From assembly GCA_045648505.1 (NCBI GenBank), contig JAZROD010000002.1:1-64000 (forward strand): a stretch of DNA of 64,000 nucleotides, written 5' to 3'. This document shows, in pieces, positions 27,899-37,307 of this stretch. Each line of letters opens with the position of its first letter. The first letter of the stretch is position 1. The DNA comes from RGIG8700 sp045648505 (GTDB lineage: Bacteria > Bacillota > Clostridia > RGIG6154). Both the position numbers and the translations under genes were made by a program. The notes below the pieces were generated by a model. It was not told the DNA's origin and ran no database searches. It was given only the letters and a program-made list of their open reading frames with translations.

Positions 27899-30604
27899 AT
27901 GAAAAAAATCATAGCATTAATGCTCGCAGTAATAATGAGCCTTTCATTATTCATCGTACCTGCATACGCAGATGCAGTTCTTCCTGCACTTGCAGAAGGT
28001 AATGCAGTTTACGCAGGTGAGCAGACAGTAACAATTAAGCTCGCAGAAGACTGCTCAGAGCTTACAGAAGAACAGAAAGCAAGCATTAAAATCTTAAAGG
28101 CAGACGGTACTGATATTTTAAAGGAAGTAAATGTTACAGGTAACATTTTAACACTTATTGCATCAGAAACCTTTTATGTTAACGAAAAAGAAGCACTAAA
28201 TCCTGTTTCATACACACTCGTGTACGGAAACACAAACAAATACTTCTATGTTTACGACTTCTGGACACCAAACTTCGTTGCTGATGTAGACAACAAAACT
28301 ATCGCAGATATTAAGATGACAGGTGGTGGTTGGGTTGTTGACGTGGTTAATAATAATTCAATTATGTTTGGTGCAGATAATTCTTCTGTATATCTCGATT
28401 ATGGCGCAATAAAAACAACTGAAAATTTTACTCTTGTTACAGATGTTTATTTTACAAGACGTTCCCAGACCACTAAACCTTATGGTGCTGCTTTTGCGTT
28501 TAATGTTACAAACAACACAGGTTACCCTACATTAGTAAGCGGAAAGAATAGAGCTGCTGCAGGTTGGAAATTCCTTAGCAGCGGTGATACTAAATATCAT
28601 CACACTCAGTTAGTAAAATTTAATGTTTCAACAAGTACTGGCAGTATTGGTCTTTCAGATGCAAACCCAAATGAGAACATTCTTCCTATAGCAAACATTA
28701 ATTTCGCTTATAAAGGAGATAACTTTGGTACAGATTATGTAAGTGGTGCTACTACTGTGGGAACAGCAGACTTTACTGCTGAAAGCGGAAAAGGAACATT
28801 CACAGAAGATACTAAATACCACTATGCTCTTGATAAGATGGGTGAAGTAGGTACACTTATGCTTGAGGGCGGTCTTGTAAGCGTACTTGATACTCAGGAT
28901 GTTTATACTGTAAATGGTAAGGGTAGTGCACCTAAAACAGGATATATGGCTTTTGACTTCCCACTTTCATCAGGAGCAGCAAAAACTATTTATTCAAATA
29001 TCAAACTTCTTTCATCTGTTGTCAGCGATGAAGCATTTAGCATAAAGACTGTTGCTACACCTGAAGATGTTTATGCAGGTGCAAAAACAATTACAGTTAA
29101 GTATGCAGAACCTATAACAGAAACAAATATTATTGGCGATATTAAGCTTACAAAAGAAGGTGAAGATGTTGCTTTCACTCAGCAGGTGAAGGGCAATATT
29201 CTCACTATTATCCCAACAGGCGGATTTGAAATTAATGAATTAGGCACAGAAGATAGCGATAAAGTTAAATATCACCTTGAAATCGGCACAACAGTTAAAG
29301 ATTTCACAGTTGATGTTATCTATAAACCAGACTTCAAATTAAACGAAGATGGAACTATCGAAGGTCTTGACATTGCAGAAGGCGATGGTGTTGTAGTAGA
29401 TTTAATTAAAGGCGAAACAAATTCTTTTGCTATGCACACAAGCTCAGGCTCAGTTGCTCTTAAAACTTCTTTAGCTAATCAGGAAAATGTATCTCTTATG
29501 GCTGATGTTTACTTTACAGGCTTATTCTATTTCACAGAAGGATCAAATGGAAAATGGAGCGGATGGACAGAAAAGAGAGGTGCCAGTGCAATCTTTGGTT
29601 TTAACGTTTCAACAAACGACGACAGATTGTTTGAAAAATTTGATACAAGGCTTGGATATGTTGCACCGAATAATGATGTAGCAAGAGCAGGTTGGTATGT
29701 GGATCTCAGAAATAATAATGAATATCACAACAGAAAAGTTGCGGTAATTGATCCAAATGGCGCGAAAGATGAAAAACAGGTTGCTTTTTACGGATATAAG
29801 CCTGATTACGAAAAACCTTTGAAAGATACTTTATTTACCTCAAGCAATGTAAAAATGGCAGTTATAAGTTATGGAAATAAAAACAACTTCGGAACAGAAT
29901 TTGCAAATGAAACTGTTAAAACAGGAACAATTGATTTAGATGCAGTAGCTCAGGAACTTAACAATGATGAAAATATTACACATGAAACACTTACAGAAGA
30001 TTATAAGAACTACACCTATGCAAATTTTGACAACAAGTATGAATATGTAATTGATAAGATGGGTGCAGTTGGTACTCTTATGGTTAATGATGAATTGATA
30101 GACGTTCTTGATACACAGGCATACTATGACAGATATAATCAGCAGAACGATACTGCTTTAACAGCACCTGTAAAAGGTACATTCACATTCTCAAAGCATT
30201 ACAATACAAGCAAATACACAAAAACAATCTACAGAAACATCAGACTTGTAAAAGCTACTGTTGAAGGTGAAGAAGCTGAAAGAGTTGAAATCGAAAATGT
30301 TACATACTTAAACAAAGCTGGCGATGTTCTTGAAACAATTGCAGGCGAAGCTTTTGTTAAGGGTGCTGTAACAGTTAAAAACTACTTCAAAGAAGAAAAA
30401 CCTGTAAAAGTTATTGCAATCGCTTATAAAGGCGAAGAAATGCTTGCAGTTGACATTTTAGATGTTCAATCACCTTTAGGTGCAAATACAAGTGCATCTG
30501 CTGAGTACAGCTTTACAGGTCTTTCAGGCTTAACAGAAATTAAGGTTGTTGCATGGGATAGCTTTACAAATCTCTTCCCATATTGCGCACCATTTACAAA
30601 ATAA
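27899..30604 (+). CDS. Secreted protein with two tandem LamG-like YAGEQ/DKMG modules
   Basis: 901 residues. The signal peptide (ending near PAYADA) is followed by module 1 (about 25-375; VYAGEQTVTIKLA, YHYALDKMGEVGTLML, VSVLDTQ) and module 2 (about 385-790; VYAGAKTITVKYA, YEYVIDKMGAVGTLMV, IDVLDTQ). The same module forms the N-terminus of the SLH protein at 11113-15285. The last 105 residues are the Trp-Pro terminal module (IKVVAWDSFTNLFPY). No enzyme motif or cell-wall anchor is seen. The LamG-like pattern suggests glycan binding outside the cell. It follows the solute-binding protein by 57 bases and ends at a strong stem-loop, so it closes the first transcription block. I do not recognise a named family. 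Confidence 0.78.
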   Translation: MKKIIALMLAVIMSLSLFIVPAYADAVLPALAEGNAVYAGEQTVTIKLAEDCSELTEEQKASIKILKADGTDILKEVNVTGNILTLIASETFYVNEKEALNPVSYTLVYGNTNKYFYVYDFWTPNFVADVDNKTIADIKMTGGGWVVDVVNNNSIMFGADNSSVYLDYGAIKTTENFTLVTDVYFTRRSQTTKPYGAAFAFNVTNNTGYPTLVSGKNRAAAGWKFLSSGDTKYHHTQLVKFNVSTSTGSIGLSDANPNENILPIANINFAYKGDNFGTDYVSGATTVGTADFTAESGKGTFTEDTKYHYALDKMGEVGTLMLEGGLVSVLDTQDVYTVNGKGSAPKTGYMAFDFPLSSGAAKTIYSNIKLLSSVVSDEAFSIKTVATPEDVYAGAKTITVKYAEPITETNIIGDIKLTKEGEDVAFTQQVKGNILTIIPTGGFEINELGTEDSDKVKYHLEIGTTVKDFTVDVIYKPDFKLNEDGTIEGLDIAEGDGVVVDLIKGETNSFAMHTSSGSVALKTSLANQENVSLMADVYFTGLFYFTEGSNGKWSGWTEKRGASAIFGFNVSTNDDRLFEKFDTRLGYVAPNNDVARAGWYVDLRNNNEYHNRKVAVIDPNGAKDEKQVAFYGYKPDYEKPLKDTLFTSSNVKMAVISYGNKNNFGTEFANETVKTGTIDLDAVAQELNNDENITHETLTEDYKNYTYANFDNKYEYVIDKMGAVGTLMVNDELIDVLDTQAYYDRYNQQNDTALTAPVKGTFTFSKHYNTSKYTKTIYRNIRLVKATVEGEEAERVEIENVTYLNKAGDVLETIAGEAFVKGAVTVKNYFKEEKPVKVIAIAYKGEEMLAVDILDVQSPLGANTSASAEYSFTGLSGLTEIKVVAWDSFTNLFPYCAPFTK

Positions 30605-30618
30605 TAAACTAATCAATA

Positions 30619-30658
30619 AAAACTTTCGGTTGCTCCTTTCGGGACAACCGAAAGTTTT
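30619..30658 (+). terminator. Stem-loop terminator after the tandem-module gene
   Basis: A 14-bp perfect stem (30619-30632 with 30645-30658) ends in TTTT on the plus strand. It lies 15 bases after the stop codon in a 113-base gap, the largest gap in the cluster, so it probably separates two transcription blocks or gives partial termination. Confidence 0.7.
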
Positions 30659-30717
30659 AAAAAATATCACTTAAATTATTCTTATACAACACAATTATCG
30701 GAAAAGAGTGAAATGTT

Positions 30718-31914
30718 ATGAAATACGAAAATAAATTCGGTATGTTTGTTCACTGGGGTATATATTCTTTACTTGGAATACATGAACAGGCACAGGCAAA
30801 GGCTGATATTCCTCATAAGGAATACGATAAGCTGGTTGGGCAGTTTAACCCTGTTAAATATAATCCAAAACAGTGGGTTTCCCTTGCCAAACAAGCAGGT
30901 ATGAAATATATCTGCTTTACAGCAAAGCATCACGATGGCTTTTGTATGTGGGATACAAAATATACCGATTATAATATAATGAACACACCTTATGGAAAGG
31001 ATGTGCTCAAAATGCTTGCAGATGAATGTGAAAAGCAGGGAATGTTACTTTCTATTTATTATTCCTGTCCTGACTGGCATCATAAAAATGGATACAATCC
31101 ACTTTCATCTCATCAATGGAAAGCAATAGACAAAACTAATACAGAAACACAGCCTTACAGAGATTATGTAAAAAATCAGATTGCTGAGCTTATGACAAAT
31201 TACGGAAAAATCTATACTCTGTTCTGGGATATACCACCTAAATATGAGGATAAAAGTATAAACGAGATTGTGCGCAAGCTTCAGCCTGACATCATAATAA
31301 ATAACAGAGGTTGGGACGAGGGCGATTTCGCAACTCCTGAAAGAGAAATTGAAGAGGTTGACTCAACACATTATCCTCATATGATAGAAATGTGTGAATC
31401 TGTGGGCGAACAAGCCTGGGGATACAGAAAAAATGAAGATTATCACTCTGTAAAATATCTTACATCAACCATCAGCACAATTATGTCTATGGGCGGAAAT
31501 TATCTTTTGAATGTAGGTCCTATGGCAAACGGAGAAATCCCAAAACAGGCAAAAAGCGTAATCAAAAAAGTAGGAAACTGGTACAATCGTATGAACGGCA
31601 CACTTGAAAATTTTGAGGCTGATGACTTTGACTACAATGTGAAAAGATGTAAGTGCATTGTAAATAAGAAAAATGGTAAATCATACTTTAATTTTCCTGA
31701 CGGAATATGTTCAAGTGCGGTAAATATAAAAAAATACCCCAATGAACCTAAATCTGTTGTACTTTTAAACAACGGTAAAAAGCTTGATTTTAATATCATA
31801 CCTTTGTACCATAATAATGATACGGGAATTGCGGAGGATAAATATGTCCATATACATAATATCCCCGTTGAAAAATATTCAAATGAACCTTTAGCAATTG
31901 AAATTGAATGGTAA
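30718..31914 (+). CDS. GH29 alpha-L-fucosidase, cytosolic
   Basis: 398 residues. GH29 enzymes remove alpha-1,2/3/4-fucose with retention. Landmarks are FGMFVHWGIYSLLG at the start, TAKHHDGFCMWDT near 69, the nucleophile region TLFWDIPP with Asp171, and GGNYLLNVGP near 260. There is no signal peptide, so it acts inside the cell on imported oligosaccharides, in contrast to the exported GH95 enzyme. It starts about 60 bases after the stem-loop and is followed after 18 bases by an SLH-SGNH esterase gene. It is compact and lacks the usual C-terminal beta-sandwich extensions beyond a short one. The acid/base residue was not assigned, so A or B subfamily is open. Confidence 0.93.
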   Translation: MKYENKFGMFVHWGIYSLLGIHEQAQAKADIPHKEYDKLVGQFNPVKYNPKQWVSLAKQAGMKYICFTAKHHDGFCMWDTKYTDYNIMNTPYGKDVLKMLADECEKQGMLLSIYYSCPDWHHKNGYNPLSSHQWKAIDKTNTETQPYRDYVKNQIAELMTNYGKIYTLFWDIPPKYEDKSINEIVRKLQPDIIINNRGWDEGDFATPEREIEEVDSTHYPHMIEMCESVGEQAWGYRKNEDYHSVKYLTSTISTIMSMGGNYLLNVGPMANGEIPKQAKSVIKKVGNWYNRMNGTLENFEADDFDYNVKRCKCIVNKKNGKSYFNFPDGICSSAVNIKKYPNEPKSVVLLNNGKKLDFNIIPLYHNNDTGIAEDKYVHIHNIPVEKYSNEPLAIEIEW

Positions 31915-31932
31915 AAATAGGAGAGAAAATAT

Positions 31933-33648
31933 ATGAAAAAGATTATTTCGGTAGTGCTTGTTTTATGTTTTATGCTTTCTGCATTTACAGTAATGGCAGA
32001 AAGTAAATGGACAAATGCATCAGAATGGGCAAAGCCTGAACTTGACAAAGCCGTTGAAATCGGAGTTTACCCAAATGCTCTTGAAAACAAGGATTTGACC
32101 TTAAACATCACAAGAGCAGAACAGGCGGCTTTAACTGTTAAAATCTACGAAGCAGTTACAGGAAATCAAGCACCGGGCGGTGATAACCCATTCATTGATA
32201 CAAATGATGCAGAAATCATCAAGGCTTTCAAGCTTGGTATCACATCAGGTACAACAGCTACAACATTTTCACCTGATGAAAACCTAACAAGAGAACAGGC
32301 TGCAGCTATGCTTGCAAGAGTATTCAAGAAAATCAAAAACACAGAAGTGTTAAGCTTTGAAATGCCAAAAGAGTTTGCAGACCACAAAAGTATTTCAGAT
32401 TATGCAATTGAGTCTGTATATTTTATGAATGCACAGGGCTACATAAAGGGCACAGAAGCAGGCTTTGAGCCAAAAGGTCTCTGCACAAGGGAACAGGCTT
32501 TAGCCATTGCACAGAGAATGGCAAACAATCTTAAAGGTGATGTTGCAGCAAAAGAAAAATTCACAGTTGCTTGTATCGGCGGTTCGTTGACAAACGGCGG
32601 TTTAGCTTGGCAATCTAAGCTTAAGAAATACCTTGGTGAAAAGATGCCTGACAAGGAAATTGAAATTATAAATGCAGGTATTGGCGGAACAACATCAGAA
32701 TACGGCGCGGCAAGATATGAAAGAGATATACTTACATTCAAACCTGATTATGTAATTATCGAGTTTTCTGTAAATGACAGGACTATGGGTACAGGAGACA
32801 AAATACACCATCAGATGTATATGGAATCTATGATTCAGCAGAGTTTAAAGGCTGAAAAAGTTCCTGCAATTACATTCCTTTTTGCAAATCATACCTACGA
32901 GGGCGAAAAGCTTGATGGAGTAAATTTCAGCAAAGAAGCAAAAATAGAGCTTGCAGAGTTTTATGATATACCTTTTGTAGATGTTTACCAATACGTGAAT
33001 AAGCTTTATGAAGCAGACACAACAAAAACAAGCTCATCAGTAAAGCTCTGGCTTGAAGATGAAAAGAAATATTACCCTAAAGATAATGTTCACCCTCACG
33101 CTTCAGGGTATGAACTTTTCGCTGATGCTATTATCGAAAGATTTGAAAATGAAGGACTTGATAAATTTTTGCAGCCTGTTCAGGAAAAGGGCGGAGTCTT
33201 CTGTACATCTAAACAAAGATTGGTTACAAGCAGATACAATCAGATGTATGTAACTGACCCAAGAATTACATATGAAGGAAAATGGTATCTTTGTAACAAA
33301 GCAGAGCCAAGAGGTAATTTAACACAGGCTATTGATACTAAATTTTATGAGTATCCTTATTATCCTGAAGGCGGTATGTATACAATTATGGCAAATTCCT
33401 CAATGACATTCAAATCAACTGCTGATGAAATTCAGGTTGTTTATATCAGAGGTAATGCCACAAACGATATGGTTTTCCTTGTTGACGGTAAGGAAGTTGC
33501 CACATATTCAACTGCTTTTGAAAGTGCAACTAATATGACTTATATAACTAAAGCTGTTCCTGTCGGAGCGGGAAAAACTGTTACAATAAAAGCAAAGGGA
33601 TATTCACCGCTGAGAATTCTTGCGGTTATAGAAAGAATTGCACAATAA
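31933..33648 (+). CDS. SLH-anchored SGNH/GDSL esterase
   Basis: 571 residues. Signal peptide (ending VMAES), three SLH domains (about 24-205; ITRAEQAALTVKI, LTREQAAAMLARV, CTREQALAIAQRM), and an SGNH hydrolase domain (about 210-410) with block I ACIGGSLT (Ser218), block II NAGIGGTT, block III EFSVND (Asn281) and block V DNVHPHASG (Asp384, His387). A C-terminal beta-rich domain (about 420-571) resembles a binding module. Such enzymes usually remove acetyl groups from polysaccharides. The SLH domains would hold it on the wall outside the cell. A near-identical layout recurs at 39789-41507, where the reading frame is broken by a TAG. Confidence 0.9.
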   Translation: MKKIISVVLVLCFMLSAFTVMAESKWTNASEWAKPELDKAVEIGVYPNALENKDLTLNITRAEQAALTVKIYEAVTGNQAPGGDNPFIDTNDAEIIKAFKLGITSGTTATTFSPDENLTREQAAAMLARVFKKIKNTEVLSFEMPKEFADHKSISDYAIESVYFMNAQGYIKGTEAGFEPKGLCTREQALAIAQRMANNLKGDVAAKEKFTVACIGGSLTNGGLAWQSKLKKYLGEKMPDKEIEIINAGIGGTTSEYGAARYERDILTFKPDYVIIEFSVNDRTMGTGDKIHHQMYMESMIQQSLKAEKVPAITFLFANHTYEGEKLDGVNFSKEAKIELAEFYDIPFVDVYQYVNKLYEADTTKTSSSVKLWLEDEKKYYPKDNVHPHASGYELFADAIIERFENEGLDKFLQPVQEKGGVFCTSKQRLVTSRYNQMYVTDPRITYEGKWYLCNKAEPRGNLTQAIDTKFYEYPYYPEGGMYTIMANSSMTFKSTADEIQVVYIRGNATNDMVFLVDGKEVATYSTAFESATNMTYITKAVPVGAGKTVTIKAKGYSPLRILAVIERIAQ

Positions 33649-33672
33649 ATATTTCAGTGAGGAAGGAAACAT

Positions 33673-34770
33673 ATGGATATTTCAAAAATTGATATAAATT
33701 TAGCATCGGGTGAGGTTGATGAGAATATTGAATGGATAAGTTCTCATGATGAACGGTTTTCTGTTCACGGTGTATTCTTCAGCGAAAAGGACAACCTTTA
33801 TATGCGTGTGCCTGATGAGGTTTCCGAGGCAACAGGAAATCCGGGTATCCGTACACTTTCAAAGATGACTGCAGGAGGAAGACTCAGGTTTATAACAAAT
33901 TCACAGTTTATTGCGATTAATGCTTCGTTGCCTGCTGTAAGACCTGCACCGCATATGCCTGTAACATTAACTCACGGCTTTTCGGTTTATGCAGATGGTT
34001 TGTTTAAGAAAAGATATTCTCCAAAAACCAATACATTACTGGAAGTTAAAGAGTTTGGTATGGAAAAAAGAATATGTTTTACAGAAAAGAAGGAAATCGA
34101 TGAAACAAGCAAAGAAAGACTTATAGAAATATATTTTCCTTTGTACGGAGGTGTTTCCCAGTTACATATTGGTGTAGCACCAGGCTCGATTGTTAAAAAA
34201 GCACCTGATTATGAAAGAAAAAAACCATTGCTTTTTTACGGAAGTTCAGTAACACAAGGGGCTTGTGTTTCACGCCCAGGTAATGATTATGTGTCGATGC
34301 TTGCAAGAAAATTTAATTCAGATTATATCAATCTCGGATTTTCAGGCAATGGAAACGCAGAGGATGCGATGATAGATTATATCACATCAATTGATGCTTC
34401 TCTTTATGCATTTGATTACAATATGTATGCAAGCAGAAAAGAACGAATTCTTCCACCACATTTTTCAATCTATGAAAGAATAAGAGAAAAGCATCCAAAT
34501 GCACTTATACTTCTCCATGACAAGCCTGGATGTGATTTTGAACCCGACCCTGAAAGAGAAGAAATAATACGCTCAACCTATGAAAAAGCGGTTAAGCTTG
34601 GTGATGAATTAGTTTGCTACATACCGCCAAAAGCACTTTTGGGTGAAGGAGACCGCGATTGCTGTATGGTGGATAATTCTCATCCTAATGATTTGGGTGC
34701 GTGGAGAATGGCAAACACGATTTATAACACAATATGCGAAAAAATAAGCAAAATTAAAGGAGCTCAATAA
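33673..34770 (+). CDS. Cytosolic SGNH/GDSL carbohydrate esterase
   Basis: 365 residues, no signal peptide. An N-terminal beta-sandwich (about 1-165) precedes an SGNH domain: block I LLFYGSSVTQGA (catalytic Ser near 196), block II LGFSGNGNAED, block III-like FDYNMYAS, and block V DNSHPNDLG near 338. This two-domain layout is that of GDSL_3-type acetyl esterases and resembles CE2/CE17-like deacetylases. It probably removes acetyl groups from imported oligosaccharides. It overlaps the downstream GH3 gene by one base, so the two are translationally coupled. Confidence 0.85.
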   Translation: MDISKIDINLASGEVDENIEWISSHDERFSVHGVFFSEKDNLYMRVPDEVSEATGNPGIRTLSKMTAGGRLRFITNSQFIAINASLPAVRPAPHMPVTLTHGFSVYADGLFKKRYSPKTNTLLEVKEFGMEKRICFTEKKEIDETSKERLIEIYFPLYGGVSQLHIGVAPGSIVKKAPDYERKKPLLFYGSSVTQGACVSRPGNDYVSMLARKFNSDYINLGFSGNGNAEDAMIDYITSIDASLYAFDYNMYASRKERILPPHFSIYERIREKHPNALILLHDKPGCDFEPDPEREEIIRSTYEKAVKLGDELVCYIPPKALLGEGDRDCCMVDNSHPNDLGAWRMANTIYNTICEKISKIKGAQ

Positions 34771-36482
34771 TGAATAAGGAACAGTTTATAAAACAGAGAG
34801 TCAGTGCAATGAGCATTGAAGAAAAAGTCGGTCAGTGCTTTGTTATCGGCTATGTAGGTGCAACAGTAACTCCTGAAATCATAAGACGAATTAAAACTTA
34901 TAAGCCTGCAGGTATCAGAGCAGGTCTTATGTGGAGAATAAGAACAGTTAAGCACGACCCAAACGGAACAAACACAGATTTTGCATCAAGACTTCAAAGA
35001 CCATACAAGGGTACAATCAAGGATTTTCTTCCTGATATTCCTGTACCACATTTTACAAACGAAGAATTTTGCGAATATGTAAACACATTAAAACAGGCGG
35101 CAATTGAAAACGGAAATGTTCCACTTCATTTCACATTCGATTTTGAAGGAGACGTTTCTGCAGACTATTACAGAGGCGGAGTAAAATACTTCCCAAGCTG
35201 TATGGGTATTGCGCACGGTGGTGACAAAGAACTTGCAAAGGATGTTGCGTGGGCAGTAGGCAGACAGCTTGCACCACTTGGCTTCTCAATGGTGCATTCA
35301 CCTGTTCTTGATGTTAACACAAATCCAAAGAACCCTGAAATCGGTACAAGAAGCTATGCTCAGGATCCTGATACAGTTGCAGAATATGCGATAGAGGCGA
35401 TTAAAGGCTTCAAAGAAGCAGGAATTATTGCAACAGGTAAACATTTCCCGGGCAGAGGCGAATCTGCAGCAGATGCACATCACGGACTTCCTGTAATTGA
35501 TATTTCAAAAGAAGAACTTTATGAAAAACACATTAAGCCATACAAGAAATTAATTGAAGCAGGTCTTCCTGCAGTTATGACTGCTCATACTGCATATCCT
35601 GCACTTGACGATTCAGGTCTTCCTGCAACACTTTCAAAAAAGATTGTAACAGGAATTCTTAAAGAAGAGCTTGGCTTTAAAGGTGTTGTTACAACAGATG
35701 AAATCACAATGGGTGGTATTATTTCTGAATTTGAAGTTAAGGATGCTTGTCTTGAAGCTATCAACGCAGGTTGTGACCTTGTTCTTTTAAGAGACGAGGG
35801 CGGTCTTATAGACGAAGTAATCCCTGCACTCGTTGATGCAGTTAAAGATGGCAGACTTTCTGAAGAAAGACTCAATGATGCAGTTTCAAGAACTCTTGGT
35901 GTTAAATATGACTACGGATTCTTTGAAAATGAGCAGATAAAAGAGGTTTCTAAAGCAAGTGAAGGCATAAATGATGAAAAGGTTAAGGAAATTGCACTTC
36001 GTGCTGCAAAACAGGCAATGACTGTTGTAAGAGACGAAAACAATATCCTGCCTTTAAAGGAAGGTACAAAGGTTCTCTTTGTATATCAGGTTAACCCTGT
36101 TCACGAAAGAACAAATACACAAAGCTGTAATCCTGCAACTCCTTGGCTTGAAATGCTTAAGTATTCAGATGATGTATATTGCGTAGAATCAAAAATGAAA
36201 TATCCTGAAGAAGACAGAAAAAGAGTGTATGAGAGAATTGACGAGGCAGATGTTATTATTGTAACAAACTACTTTGACAGAAGAAATCCTGACAGTGGTA
36301 ACAGCTTTGTTAAAGAACTACACGAAAAAACAAACAAGCCTGTTATCGTTGTAACAAATTCACCTTATGAGTTCACAATACTTGACGAATACAAAACTGT
36401 TATATGTACATACAGTTCATCAGTAGAAAGCTTTAAAGAACTTGCAAATGTTATTTTCAGTGGTGATGGAAATGTCAGATAA
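34770..36482 (+). CDS. GH3 glycoside hydrolase, NagZ-like subgroup
   Basis: 570 residues, cytosolic. The barrel domain (about 10-370) has KVGQCFVIGY, the NagZ-like KHFPGRGESAADAHHGLP near 225 with the Asp-His acid pair of that subgroup, and VVTTDEITMGG with nucleophile Asp310. A second alpha/beta domain (about 410-570) follows. NagZ-like GH3 enzymes cleave beta-N-acetylglucosaminides, but close relatives in carbohydrate loci cleave other beta-linked sugars. The odd segment GIRAGLMWRIRTVKHDPNG near 45-65 replaces the usual substrate loop. The start codon shares one base with the esterase stop. The last 11 bases overlap the HAD gene. Substrate not determined. Confidence 0.88.
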   Translation: MNKEQFIKQRVSAMSIEEKVGQCFVIGYVGATVTPEIIRRIKTYKPAGIRAGLMWRIRTVKHDPNGTNTDFASRLQRPYKGTIKDFLPDIPVPHFTNEEFCEYVNTLKQAAIENGNVPLHFTFDFEGDVSADYYRGGVKYFPSCMGIAHGGDKELAKDVAWAVGRQLAPLGFSMVHSPVLDVNTNPKNPEIGTRSYAQDPDTVAEYAIEAIKGFKEAGIIATGKHFPGRGESAADAHHGLPVIDISKEELYEKHIKPYKKLIEAGLPAVMTAHTAYPALDDSGLPATLSKKIVTGILKEELGFKGVVTTDEITMGGIISEFEVKDACLEAINAGCDLVLLRDEGGLIDEVIPALVDAVKDGRLSEERLNDAVSRTLGVKYDYGFFENEQIKEVSKASEGINDEKVKEIALRAAKQAMTVVRDENNILPLKEGTKVLFVYQVNPVHERTNTQSCNPATPWLEMLKYSDDVYCVESKMKYPEEDRKRVYERIDEADVIIVTNYFDRRNPDSGNSFVKELHEKTNKPVIVVTNSPYEFTILDEYKTVICTYSSSVESFKELANVIFSGDGNVR

Positions 36483-37287
36483 GAAATTTTTTATTGGTGT
36501 TGACTCGGACGGAACTGCCTTTGACAGTATGACTATCAAGCATACAGACTCATTTATACCTGCTATGTTTCAGGTCTGGGATTTAGAAACTGTTAAAGAA
36601 AGAGTAACAGAAATAGAGCAGTATATTAATCTTTATTCAAAAGACAGAGGGATAAACCGTTTCCCGGGACTATTAATGACTTTTGAAAAAATGATTGAAG
36701 AAAATATATTTGATAAAGATGTTTCGGATTTAAGGGTATTTGTTAATTCAGGCAAAGGCTTTTCCACAAAAGCACTTGAAGATTTCATAAAAGAAACAGA
36801 CAGTGAATTCTTAAAGGATGTTTTAAAGTGGAATAACCTTTCAGACAAGCTCTTTGCTGAAAACTGTAAAGATATTCAGCCTTTTAACTTTGTTAAACAA
36901 TCTCTTTCAAAAGCCATAGATAAAGCAGATATAGGAGTTATCTCATCTGCTACAAAGGAAGGTCTTGAAACTGATTGGAGGGGCGGAGGAATTGCTCAGT
37001 TTACATCTGTAATACTTGGCAAGGAAAACGGCAGTAAAAAAGAACAGTTAAAATCTGAAACAGAAGGCAAATATGAAAAAGAATGTATTCTTATGATTGG
37101 CGATGCTATAGGCGATTTAGAGGCTGCGAAAAGCATTGATGCACATTTCTATCCTATAATTGCAGGAGAAGAAGAAAAATCATGGGAAAAGCTATACAGT
37201 GATGCCCTTGACAAATTCTTTGACGGCAAATATGCAGGTGAATACGAAAAAACATTGATCGACGCTTTTTACAAAAGCTTTGAATAA
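36472..37287 (+). CDS. HAD-superfamily hydrolase
   Basis: About 271 residues. Motif I is FIGVDSDGTAFDSM (nucleophile Asp and DxD form) and motif III/IV is MIGDAIGDLEAAKS near 205; motif II is probably VISSATKEG. It fits a small-molecule phosphatase or phosphoglucomutase-like HAD. The preferred start is ATG 36472 inside the end of the GH3 gene, just before the motif I strand; an ATG at 36442 would add ten non-homologous residues. It is followed by the CE15-like gene after 20 bases. The likely role is dephosphorylation of a sugar phosphate in the same pathway, but the substrate cannot be read from the sequence. Confidence 0.82.
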   Translation: MSDKKFFIGVDSDGTAFDSMTIKHTDSFIPAMFQVWDLETVKERVTEIEQYINLYSKDRGINRFPGLLMTFEKMIEENIFDKDVSDLRVFVNSGKGFSTKALEDFIKETDSEFLKDVLKWNNLSDKLFAENCKDIQPFNFVKQSLSKAIDKADIGVISSATKEGLETDWRGGGIAQFTSVILGKENGSKKEQLKSETEGKYEKECILMIGDAIGDLEAAKSIDAHFYPIIAGEEEKSWEKLYSDALDKFFDGKYAGEYEKTLIDAFYKSFE

Positions 37288-37307
37288 TAGTGAAAGAGGA
37301 TTTTTAT

